A stretch of 64,000 nucleotides of DNA from Callaeas wilsoni. Lineage: Eukaryota > Chordata > Aves > Passeriformes > Callaeidae. Position 1 is the stretch's first letter. Every line of letters begins with the position of its first letter. Both the position numbers and the translations under genes were made by a program. Under the pieces are notes generated by a model. That model was not told the origin of the DNA, made no database searches, and was given only the letters and a program-made list of their open reading frames with translations. Positions 1 to 10,500 of the stretch are shown piece by piece. The stretch lies in assembly GCA_013398955.1 (NCBI GenBank), contig VWPU01005343.1, positions 481 to 64,480 of the forward strand, written 5' to 3'.

Positions 1-84
1 TCCCCTACTGCACAGTCCTGGAAAATCCATCAGCCCAGGGCTTGGGCAGGGCCACTCTTTGCTGGCTTAAAAACTGTCAGGATG

Positions 85-782
85 GCCGTGTCCACAGAGC
101 GGCTGTGAATGGTGCCGGTGGCCTCCTGGCCTTCTGTGTCAGCACTAGTGTGGCCAGCAGGACCAGGGCGGTGATTGTCCCTCTGTGCTGGGCACTGGGG
201 GGGCCACACCTGGAGTGCCGTATCCAGTTGTTGTCCCTTCATGACAAGGACATTGAAGTGTTGAAGTGTGTCCAGCATGGGCAAGAGCACTGGGAAAGTC
301 TCTGGAGTGCAAGTCTGGGGAGGAGCAGCTGAGGGAGCTGTGGGGTCTCGGTCTGGAGGAAAGGAGTCTTGGGGGGATCTTGTCACTCTCTATAACTCCC
401 TGACAGCAGGTTGTAGCCAGGTGGATGTTGGTCTCTTCTCTCAAGTCACAAGCACAGAATCACAGAATCAGCTAGGTTGGAAAAGACCTTGGAGATCATC
501 AAGTCCATCCTATGAACAGGACAAGCCCAAACAGCCTCAATTAGTGCTAGGGGAAGTTTAGATTGGGTATTAGGAAGATTTTCTCCATGGAAAGGGTTAT
601 CAAGCATTGGAAGGGGTTGCCCAGGGTGGTGGTAGGGTCAGTGTTCCTGGAGGTGTTTAAGAAAAGACTGTATGTGGTGCTCAGTGCTCTCATCTACTTA
701 ACAAAGGTGGTGATCGGTCACAGGCTGGACTCGATCTTGGAGGTATTTTCCAGCGTAATCGATTCTGTGATGATTCTATGAA
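85..782 (+). mobile_element. CR1 LINE fragment, 3' part (5'-truncated)
   Basis: The forward strand reads as the last part of a CR1 non-LTR retrotransposon: the C-terminal region of the reverse-transcriptase ORF followed by the 3' tail. A frame near 130-200 still shows the CR1-like peptide SVASRTRAVIVPL. Later stretches matching the CR1 tail include the GGTTGTAGCCAGGTGG, TAGATTGGGTATTAGGAAG and CTGGAGGTGTTTAAG segments. The copy ends at about 760-782 with the ATTCTGTG/ATTCTATG terminal repeat. Stop codons and frameshifts show it is dead. The left boundary is uncertain and may lie beyond the window. Identification is from memory of the avian CR1 consensus, not a database search. Confidence 0.85.
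454..510 (-). mobile_element. Short CR1 3' end nested inside the larger CR1
   Basis: The bases AGAATCACAGAATCAGC followed by GGTTGGAAAAGACC are the reverse complement of a CR1 3' end. They interrupt the forward CR1 copy between its TCTTCTCTCAAGTCACAA segment and its AACAGGACAAG segment. This looks like a second, heavily 5'-truncated CR1 inserted in the opposite direction, so it is the younger of the two. Confidence 0.65.
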
Positions 783-1440
783 AAATAAACCAAACCCCAG
801 GTGGGCATTGACTTCTCAGAGCTGCCGATACTCGTTCTGAGAAATTTCCTTTAGGAAGAATCACAGATCAAATCTGTCAACGAAACTAGAAATCAAATGG
901 GACAAGTGAGCTCTTCACTGTAAGTTTACCCATCAGGTGGTGTTTGTAATCTGGCTCCAGCTCTCCCCTCTTCTTGTTCCCAATGGCCCAGATGATTGAT
1001 GATTGATGAGTTTGGATGGGAACTGCTTTCTGTGGAAGCTCTTGTGGCTATCAAATCATAAACTCAGAGGGGATTGTGGAGACCCTCAGCTCCTCAACCC
1101 TGGTGATGGCATGAGAGGTGAAGAATTCTGTATGACAGTCACCACCATTTGTCAGAGCAGAGCCTGGACTGGGGACACACACCTGCCCCAAGTATTCCCA
1201 TTTTGCTCCACCTGTGCTCTCTCCTGGGTTATGCCTGAAGCCTGCAAGTGTCAGGTGAGTTTAGAACCATCTGTGAATTTTAACACCTGGATTTTTGCCA
1301 GGCAATGTTTGGCAGTAGCATTTTTGGAAATATTAATGAAGCTCTGGGGTGCAGGTGAGTGTTATTTGCCTTGCACATCTCAGGGGTCAGGTGTCCCTCT
1401 CGTCACCTTCCCTACAAACACCACAGGGACATGAGCCACC
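783..1440. other. Unassigned spacer left of SLC45A4
   Basis: No recognisable gene or repeat body. A plus-strand AATAAA lies at 784-789 directly after the CR1 tail, and a short GATGATT repeat lies near 990-1010. A 143-codon plus-strand frame (1003-1434) has no domain I recognise and is probably chance. In mammals DENND3 lies on this side of SLC45A4 in convergent orientation, so part of its 3' UTR could be here, but nothing in the sequence proves it. Confidence 0.4.
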
Positions 1441-1456
1441 AACTCTTACTGAAATG

Positions 1457-1462
1457 TTTATT
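1457..1462 (-). terminator. Candidate distal polyadenylation signal of SLC45A4
   Basis: TTTATT on the plus strand reads AATAAA on the gene strand. Downstream on the gene strand (about 1400-1440) the RNA would be rich in G and U, including the GUGGUGUUUGUAG stretch, as expected of a downstream cleavage element. It is the last such signal before the CR1 block at the left edge. Confidence 0.6.
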
Positions 1463-1886
1463 AAGATCGAACTTCGGAACAACAGATTGGAACACAATGT
1501 CTTGTGGAGCAGAATATTTCTAAACTGATTTTTTTCTTTTCTATGCATAAATGAAAAAAAAATCAAGATTATACAAAAAGAACAGAAAGTGCAGAACACA
1601 ATAAAACAGTTCTCATGCAACAATTTTTTTTAACCTTTAAACAGAAAATAAGCTCAACAGTGTAGAAATAAACATCATACATACATTATGCCGTCTACGC
1701 ACTCAAACATTCATCTGTGACATCACTTTTCTTTATCCCTTTTTCCTCATAAAACAACATTATGTGTTTAACACATGCTTATATAAACATTGCTAAACTC
1801 AGCAAGAGCTATTATAGTGCCCCAACTTAATAAGTTGATAAAAAAGTAGTTGTCATATGGCCAGTTCACAAAGGAACTAAATATTC

Positions 1887-1910
1887 TTTTTTTTTCTTTT
1901 TTTTTTTTTT
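1887..1910 (-). repeat. Poly-T tract (oligo-A in the SLC45A4 transcript)
   Basis: The plus strand shows 24 bases of T broken by a single C at 1896. On the gene strand this is an internal oligo-A run inside the inferred 3' UTR. Oligo-dT primed cDNA could start here and imitate a transcript end. Confidence 0.9.
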
Positions 1911-3118
1911 AATTTTTCCCCGCTATGAGATGCCTATATGCAGCTTTCTAGTAATACGAGGCATTTAAAATAAGCTGGTCATTTGGCTACTTAAAAGGCT
2001 TAGTGTTCATGTTACATTAGGAAAAACAAATTCACATTGGGAACTGCCAATTTGTTGAGAGAAAAGTCTGGATTTTGGGGTTATTTATTACAAGTTTGCT
2101 GTCTTTAAGGACTGAGTAGGTGCAGAGTAAATAATGTGACACCAAGTTTGACTAAATGCTCCCAGAGCTTCACCCCAAACTTCCAAATTTAAGAATAAAT
2201 GAGCCAGAGCAGGTCAAATTGAACCATGATCTGCATTTTCCCTAAAATTTTAGCAGGTCGCAAGGGCATCAAAAGCCCTTTAATTACAACAGATGCTCTC
2301 TTTTGGTGGGGGATGTATTTGTCCCTCCTGGGCACCCCTTGTGCTCCCTGGGGCAAGGGAAGCTGAGATGGAAATTCAGGTGAAGCTGCTCAGGTTGAGG
2401 AACCAAAACAAATCAGTTTTCCAGGAGGTGATTTTTATTTAAATGATTGGAAAACCTGGAACACCTTAATGAGCAGATCAGCGGGTGCAAGTGCCATGTC
2501 AGGAAAAGGAACTGAGCCTTTTTCTTGTTTTCTAAGGCAGTTTCCAAACTGCTGAGCCTCAAATTCAAACCCCAGTTGATGTTTGAGCTGCTGCAGCTCC
2601 TTTGGATGCAACATGAGAAAGAAAAAACTTTGGGTAGCTCCACTTTTTTCCAAATGACCATTTTTTGACTGCTTTACAAACGTTCAGCTTTGTCATTTAA
2701 GGAAGGAAAACAGCTAAAGGACTCTCTGGAACCATAAAGTTTCTGCAAATAAAAATAAAATTTGGTATTTCTTCTGCACAGTCATCAATAACATTTCTGT
2801 GCAACATTTGGTGTCCATTACATTTATTTGGCCTATTCAAAGGAAAGGAGGACAAAACAGCTGCAAAGAAAACCAACTTCTCTTTCACAACAGACACTTC
2901 AGATGCCGAAGCTGCTACATGTGCTTGGAATATCATGCAGGAGTTCATTTGTTCATTTAAATAGGATACATATTTATAGCTGAGCTTGTCTCGCATCAGA
3001 CTAGGATGAGGGAAAGCTGGAAGAACTCAGTTGAAAACACTGTGGAGTACAGTGACACAACCCTCAAAGGTATTTTGGCCCAAGCAGTGTGTCTGGAAAT
3101 GTACAAACAGAGGGATAG

Positions 3119-3130
3119 ACACACACACAC
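3119..3130. repeat. Short AC dinucleotide repeat
   Basis: Six AC units in a row within the inferred 3' UTR. A small microsatellite with no other visible feature. Confidence 0.8.
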
Positions 3131-6100
3131 GCTTCCCTAAAACCCTCAAATCTCAGCACTTGCCTCCCACACTTCCCTCCTGCCCAGATGTCCTAGCTCT
3201 CCCAGGAACAAAGTGTGACTTTCTCTACCTTTACTCGTAAGTGTGACTTCTACCTGCATGGCTGTGATTCCTGGCAGCCAGGAAAATCCTGCTTTTCATG
3301 GTGGATGCTGGAGGAAGCCAAGCTCATCCTGGACAAAGGGCAGGGGACGCGTTCCTAATGATAGAACCGAGGTTTTAGTGAGGTACGTGGCAAAAAAGCA
3401 CCGTGGTTGCTGCTGTCATTCCAAGTGCTGGGGGGGTTCAGATCACGTGGGAGAGGGATAAAAAAGACTCAGTCCTTGCCTCTGAGGAAAACCTCACGCA
3501 GCCTGTTCCATCCTGGAATCTGAGTGCCAGCACTGGCATCAGCAAGAAAACCAGGAGGGTAAATTTGCCGTCACCTCCTTTTCAGATTGATGTGCTGGGA
3601 ATATTTCAGAGCCTAGAAAGAGGCTCCAAATGAAAGGGGAGAAGGACATCGTGTGTTTCAAGAGTACAAACCTCTGTTGGATTTACTGGCCTCCTCCCTC
3701 CTGATGATGAACAACCCCTATCTTTCCACAACTGCTCACAGCCATGGCCAGCAAACCACCAGATTTGTGTCATTAAAAGGCTATTTAGGCAATACATCTC
3801 TATGAAAGTCATCAAACCAGCAGGAAGAGAAACATTCCTAAGAAATTACTGCTCCTGGAGTCTGAAATGGCCATCCACCAACAGCACAGATCTCACTGGG
3901 CTCTTGGAATAACCCAACAGGGCCAAACCCACACTCCACCTTTCCAAAGGGTTAAAGTTAATTCTCTGCTCTCAACGTGAAACATCTTGAGATGTGCAGC
4001 TGCTTGACCACAGCCTTCGAGGGTCTGAGCACCAGCAGTGCCTCGTGTCACACATCACTGCAGCAGAACAGGTTAAAATTGTTTATAGTATTGAACAACA
4101 CAGAATTGAACCACTAAACCTTAGTCCTACTACACTGGAGGTCCAATGGGATGACTTCAACTAGACAGGAATACAAACAGAACAAAGATACTCATTGTTA
4201 CCAGGAATAACAAAAAAAAAGCCACTTCAAACTTCTCTTTCCAGAAGTTCTGCAACAAACACATAAAACTGTACTACTTTAATTGTGGCAAATAAAAAAA
4301 ATCATTTCTATATCAAAAGATAAGGTAAGGGACAGACGAAGAAATAAATCATTGCCCACTCTACCCTGAGAAGTTCTGAGGCTAGAAAGAAAACTCTCAC
4401 ATCCAAGGAAAAGCCCTCGGGAGATCTCAGCGGGTGAAGCCACTGTGGGGGTTTCCCAGGCTGGCCCAGGGAGAGGAGGAGATGCTTTGGCTGGGGCTCT
4501 CCAAATTAATTCTTCTGGCAACACTACAAAAACTTCAGCACATTTACAGTGAATAATTATTTCCTTTGCCTTTACCAGGGAGTGAAATCAGCTTCCTGCC
4601 GGGGCAGCGCACGTATTCCTGTGTTATGAGCCCCATAAACAACTCCGAATATGGATTTTAACATCCAGTTCTTAGAAATGAGGCCATGTCAAACGCTGTC
4701 CGTGACAAAACTGGCCCTGCCCTGCCTTTGCTTGAAAGCCTCTGGGTTCGAAATGAAAGGTCCTTCCTCCCTCCTTGCCTTTCCCTGGCTAAGAAAGCTC
4801 CATAAACATGGGTGAGCTCACCTCCAAAATGGTTTCATGTTCCCTCTGTGGGATGTGAAGTCAGAGGGAGCTTCAGCCTTTCCTCCCTCTCTGCAGCTAC
4901 TTGGTCAGTGTGATGGTGCAGTGAAAGAGATCTTGGCTTAGAAAGTGCAATGTGGACTAATGAAGATTTGATCCACACTGGTCCATGGAACCCTTAGGAA
5001 AAGGGTAAGGCTGGCACCGGTCAGAAGATGCAGGTTTTTAAACTGTTGAAGAATCTTTCCGGCAGTAGAGATTAAAATAAGGAGTATTTGACAGCGGTTA
5101 TTTAACCAAAAGCAGAATCTTCAAGGAGCTTCAAAACTAAAATATTAAAGCCACTTTAAAATGTGTAACTCAGCATTTAACTTACACGGATGCCAGTTCT
5201 AGGGTGGAACACAACCCTTGTCTCTCACACATGAACGTCACCAGAATATATTAAATGTAACTGAGATGATAAAATTCAAGGCAGAATTTCTCACAACTGC
5301 TTTCTTCAGTAAGGTCTCACACTCTTCAGTAGTATTGCTCCCCTGGCTGAACACAGTTCACAGTACATGTTCCGAATAAAAAAATATTCACCATAGGATA
5401 AAAAAGACTTCCTCAAGACACTTGGAAAAACAAATACAACCCCTAAGGCCTATGTGATTACATGTACTTCAGTGCTCTGTGATGCCACCAGCCTAAAAAC
5501 ATCGTCACCCTTGATAGCAGAGGCCACAGGCATTGACTGGAAGCCTTCAGAGAAACCCACGGATGCCACTTTCAAACACACCCAAACATCCATTTCTCAA
5601 ATACACTGACAATTCAAGTAATTCATTAAAAACTGCTTTTCATATTGAAATATAGCTTCTTTGTCTGAATGCCTGGATTGCAGCATGATTGACACAGGCA
5701 TTTGCAAGTCTTGGAGGAGGAGGAGTTTGAGGCAGCAGGAATCTCACACCACGCTGTGTTTACCTGTCCAGCACACGGATTGACGGCAGCCTGGGGAGCC
5801 CAAGCCAAAATGAGTCAACAGCATCACAAACACGTCTTACAAATGACAAACTGAAGTTTAGTTTTGAAAGTTGCTTTAAATGGCTGCTGGATAATGATCC
5901 AAACCTATTTTAAATCGAGTTAGCACAACTCTTTCAAGCTCTTTCCAGAAAAGTATCTTTGCACTGCAGCTGTGTCCTGAATCATGGAAGAGGACATGGA
6001 GGATGTGCTGATGATATTGGTATGGCAGCTCGGAAGAGCTCCAGCCTACAATTCCTCCAACACAGGGACTGGAACAGTAACATTAGAATTTTAAGGCCTA

Positions 6101-7221
6101 AAAACTGTTTCTGACACAGATTTTTATACACCCAGACAATGCCATAAAGTGACAGAGGTAGGCCTTGGGTTCTCCTTGTACAGACCCTGTGCCTTTACCT
6201 CAACTGCTGCATTCCCAGCCAGGAGGTTAAAGGATCGTAAAAAGTGCAATTAATCAATGACTTCCTTTCCCTATGGAAGAGAATCCGCACGCCCCCTCCC
6301 ATGAAGCTGACCCCAGAGATGCCCTTTCTCCATGGCAGCTTCATCCAGAGATGATCAGGTTTAAATGCCAAGAAAACCCCCGAGTTCACCAGGACATGAA
6401 ACTCTCAGCTAAAAATTGTCACAGCGTATTCCAACGACATTCATAAAATGCAGCACTTGTGATAAAAAAAACTGTGAGTGCTGGTCACCTCTCCCAGCTG
6501 CTGCTCCTTCCATCTACAGCTGACATCCAGCACCCAGTGTCACCCTCTCCTGACGAGCAGCAAATTTGGGAGCGGTTGTGAATAGTATGACTAAAAGAAT
6601 TCACAGCAGTTTCTTAGAAACCGCAGTAATTGCTTTTTTTTTCCTTGAAAATAATTGTAAATAAAAGGATTCTGCAGTAGTTGCATTAACAAAAACATGA
6701 AGTCTAAAACGTAGCTGTCAGACCAGTAATATCATGCTCGTGAAAAAAATCGATTGATGTCTAAGCATTTGATTCAGTTATTACGTTAATGAAATCTGAA
6801 ATGTTCAGACAAAAAAATGGCAAGAGACTAGAGGTCGAGATAGCTTCCATTTTCTGTTAGTTTAAAAACAGCCGAAAACTTAATTTTTCTAACTGCTAAT
6901 TGTATACACTGTGAGTCTCATGCAGATTAATAAAACTTATTTGAAATCTAAATGTATTCTTAATAAAAAAGTGTTCAGAAATGACGTTTCTAAGTTGTAG
7001 AGAAAGCAATTAGCATCAGAGCAACCTGCTCAAACCTAGAGGAAGGACTACAGAATTTCATTTACATTTTTGCACAAAACTGCCTTTTCTTCTGCAAATT
7101 TTAGCTACAAGTAGTGAAGGTCCTAATCTGCTTTCCTGGAAAAAAAAAAACAACCCACAACAAAAGTTCTTGATCCTGCACCTGCACTCCTTGGAATGTG
7201 GGTGAACAAGCGGCGGCAGCC

Positions 7222-7584
7222 TCACACGGCTGACTCGCCCTCTGGCTCCGCCGCCGCAGCTCCCTTGCGCGTCAGCTTCAGCACCGTCGGCTTCTCCGTG
7301 CCCACGCTGTTGCCCTCGGCTGTCTCTGGAGGACCCAGTCCCTTCTGCTCTTCCTTTGGCTCTTCGTTGACTTCGGGGTAAATCACCAAGAAAGTTGCTG
7401 TCAAAAAACCCAGGAAGGATCCCACCGAAGCCACCATGGGGATGACTCTGACTGTGCCAACCATGTCCACCACGCCGCCGAGCGCAGAGGCCACCAAGAT
7501 CTGGGAGATGTAAACCTGACACGACAGGATGGCGCAGTCGATGCCAAATCCCCGCTTCGAGTTCCCAGGGCTGTGGTGAATGTA
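7222..7584 (-). CDS. SLC45A4: SLC45A4 coding exon 7 (residues 668-787, helices 11-12 and stop)
   Basis: Acceptor TTGCAG|TAC and stop TGA at 7222-7224. It encodes [18 protein letters not shown], helix 11 (about 682-706, ending GGVVD), helix 12 (about 715-736, [16 protein letters not shown]) and a 50-residue tail rich in Glu and Lys with [11 protein letters not shown] near the end, a stretch also present at the mammalian C-terminus. The terminal exon continues into the long 3' UTR. Confidence 0.96.
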   Translation of the reverse strand, partial: YIHHSPGNSKRGFGIDCAILSCQVYISQILVASALGGVVDMVGTVRVIPMVASVGSFLGFLTATFLVIYPEVNEEPKEEQKGLGPPETAEGNSVGTEKPTVLKLTRKGAAAAEPEGESAV

Positions 7585-10500
7585 CTGCAAAAAGACAAGA
7601 AACATGGTAGGAGTTAAAACAATGGATGAAAGCAATATTTAAACACCAGAACTTTCCTTGAATTTCTCAGCCCCTTGATCAACTTTACATTATCTTTGTG
7701 CATCACTGTGACACAACTCCAGAGCAACAGCCTCCTTACCTGTTCATCAGCAGCCTCCTCACTCTGCAGCATGAGGCAGGTATTGACTGGGTCACTTCTA
7801 GCCCAAATCAGCTCCAAGATTAAGTTTTGTAAAAACAATTTTACATGGAACATTTGGTGTTACATGAAACATTAATTTTATCATCATAAAAAGGAATTCT
7901 CCTTCCAATCGCAATGCAGGAACTTGTAATAAATGATCCTCCTGTAATTTGTAATCCAAATAAGTGGAATGACACTGTTGGGAAATAAAATTCTCCTTGT
8001 TTCCAGCAGAACTGGTTTACCTTATGCATCCCCAAAATTACAGCTGCATTTCCAGACTCACTTCAAAATCTAAGACGGTGAAAAACCTGAGTAACACTAC
8101 CATACCACACCCAAGACAGGAGTAACAACTATATATATATAGTAAATACTCCAATAACAATTTGATTTCTCTTCATCTGCATATGCACCCAGATCCTTTT
8201 ATACAACAGCATAGGAAAAAGCAATCATGGCCCTCCCTGAGCCAGCTCAATGCCAAGACTGATTTCAGCACCAGCTCCTGCTATTTACTGTCCTTTCAAG
8301 CTTTCGCACACATCCCAGCAAAGCAGGTATCTTCAATAATGGGATTTAACAAATCAGTTTTGCCACCATGATCTTAAGAGAAACATGAATGCTCTGCCTT
8401 GATTCACATATATACTCCAAATATTCCACATACCTGTTTTATCTCATGGTATTGTCCCAAAAGTGCGTAGGGGCAGTAGGAGATGCTCATGGAGACTATT
8501 CCCATAGTGCTGATCATTATCATGGTGACGTACACGTTGGGGAACATGGCCATCACTGCAGTGCCAAGGGAAAAACCCAGCGTCCCCAGGATGTAGATCA
8601 CTTTTATGCTAAGGTCGTAGTTGTCCAAGTATTTCTGCAACAAGGCTGCAGAGATAAAGAATAAAACAGGAATCATAGAATTGTTTGGGTTGGAAGGCAG
8701 CTGTACTAGAGAATCACAGAATCACAGAATGGTTTGGGTTGAAAAGGACCTTAAAGACTATTCAGTTCCAACCACCCCTGCCACAGGCAGGGACACCTTC
8801 CACTATCCCAGGTTGCTCCAAGCCCCATCCAACCTGGCCCTGAACATTTCCAGAGATGGGGCATCCACAGCTTCTCTGGGCAACTTGTTCCAGTGTCTCA
8901 CCACCCTTGCAGGGAAGAATTTTTTCCTAATATCCAATCTAAACCTACTTTTTTCAGTTTGAAGGCATTTCCCCTTTTGTATCAGTTTACTCATTAAAAT
9001 TTTAGGGGATTAATGTGGCCATGGCAGCTCTATATCCTGTTTAGGACGTGGATGCTAAGTGCATATTTGGGCTGTCTGAGCAGCACAGCCCAGCCCTCAC
9101 TGGGAACAGGATGTGGTCCTGCTTCAGAAAGAGCCCGTCCTCACAGTGCTGAGTTGTGCCGACATACCTGCTATGTGCTGCAAAAGGCAGAATTCAAGTT
9201 TGGCAAAACCTCTTAATTTCGGATTCTATTCCAAGCCCAAAGTATCTGCAGAATGACTTTCAGAAATACATATTTATAACCTTGATTTAAAAACAGACTT
9301 TGCAAAAAATCTCTTGCATATGCTTAAATCTTCTCCTAAGCATGATTTTAGTTTCCTGAAGGCTTGTTAAATGCCACTCAATATCCTTTGATTTCATTTT
9401 GTGCTTTATGCCACTTAACCATCTGTTCATATTTCCACCTCTACATTTGGAGGAACTTTTTAATATTAATTCTTAAAGAAGCCCTTCCCCTTATGACCAC
9501 AAGAAATGTTTTTTCAAAATATCCTTTACCCCAAACAAGGAGGTGGATGCCAACTGAAGCAACACTGTTTCAGGAGGGCAAGGAGTTGGATGATCCTTGT
9601 GGGTCACTTCCAAATCCGAATATTCCATGATTCTACTTTTACCTTAGAAATACATGCATGAGGTGCTTTCCACTGTGTGATTGCGCAGTCTCTTACCTGA
9701 ACAAACGGCAGCAGTAGCAGCATAAATCACCAGCCCCCAGCATCCCATCTGAACCCCAGCATTGTAGGCATGCAGCTCAGTTGAGTTCGAAGGGGCCTGC
9801 AACAGACACAAACACCAACACCCCTTTGTTGTACTGAGCACATCTCAGAAACGAGGGACTCTGAGCAGGTCTGCCCATGGGAAGTGCTCTCCTACCTTTG
9901 GATCGCCCTGGAAGATGACCTGTCCCATGAAATCTGTATAGAATACAGCTTCAGCAATGATGGAAAACCAAGTCAGGAGGTGGCACACGCACAGCCTCAG
10001 CAACTCCTTGGGCATCTTTAGCATTGACAGCCACAAGAGTCTGACGGTGGTTTCGGTCTCGCCCTCTTCGCTCTCTGTGTCCCCGCTGGAGTTGGTGGTG
10101 CCGCTCTGGTTGCGGTGCCGGCAGCGCTGCCGCTGCCGTTTCTGCATGTCGTAGATGTCGTTCATGCTGCGCGAGGACTTGATCAGGATGATGGCATTGG
10201 CCCGGCGGAATCGGTACCGGTGGGAGCCGATCTTGCCATAGTATGAGAAGGTGTAGGACGGCTGCCGGTAGAACATGTGCCTTCGCCTCCGCATGGAGTT
10301 GGAAGTGCTGGATTGCTTCATGCCTATTCTGGCGTGTCCATTGAGGAACTCTTTTGGTAGGGAGCCGTTGATGTTTGGGACTTTATCTTCATTTAAATGA
10401 TTATCAAGCAACATTTCCTCCTCCTTCTCATTCTCCCTGAGGAAAGCAGACAGGTGGTTGAGTTTGGACTTCATGATCTCCTGGCTTGTGTTGTGGGGAG

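Larger units (their letters stand above)
1440..7221 (-). other. SLC45A4: Probable SLC45A4 3' UTR (about 5.8 kb)
   Basis: This stretch follows the SLC45A4 stop codon (7222-7224) and contains no convincing coding frame or transposon body. I infer that it is one long terminal-exon UTR because a good minus-strand poly(A) signal with a GU-rich downstream region lies at its far end (1457-1462), and human SLC45A4 is also known to carry a multi-kilobase 3' UTR. Minus-strand AATAAA copies at about 2823-2828, 2434-2439 and 2084-2089 could produce shorter forms. Contents include an AC dinucleotide run at 3119-3130 and a poly-T tract at 1887-1910. The exact left end is an estimate. Confidence 0.6.
8646..9696 (-). 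other. SLC45A4 intron between coding exons 5 and 6 (1,051 bp)
   Basis: Begins GTAAGA and ends CTGCAG. About a third of it is CR1-derived: two adjacent 3' ends on the gene strand at 8671-8985 and one short tail on the opposite strand at 9577-9634. The middle (about 8990-9570) is unremarkable. Confidence 0.9.

Noticed and set aside
42..332. Plus-strand open frame that reads like a protein
   Set aside because: It is a decayed piece of the CR1 reverse-transcriptase ORF, not a host gene.
1003..1434. 143-codon plus-strand open frame left of the SLC45A4 3' end
   Set aside because: No recognisable domain, no splice context, and length within chance expectation; could not be tied to DENND3.
7058..7522. 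154-codon minus-strand frame over the SLC45A4 terminal exon
   Set aside because: Shadow of coding exon 7 in another frame; the true frame continues the transporter.
8803..8994. Minus-strand open frame with CR1-like peptide ([10 protein letters not shown])
   Set aside because: CR1 remnant in an intron.
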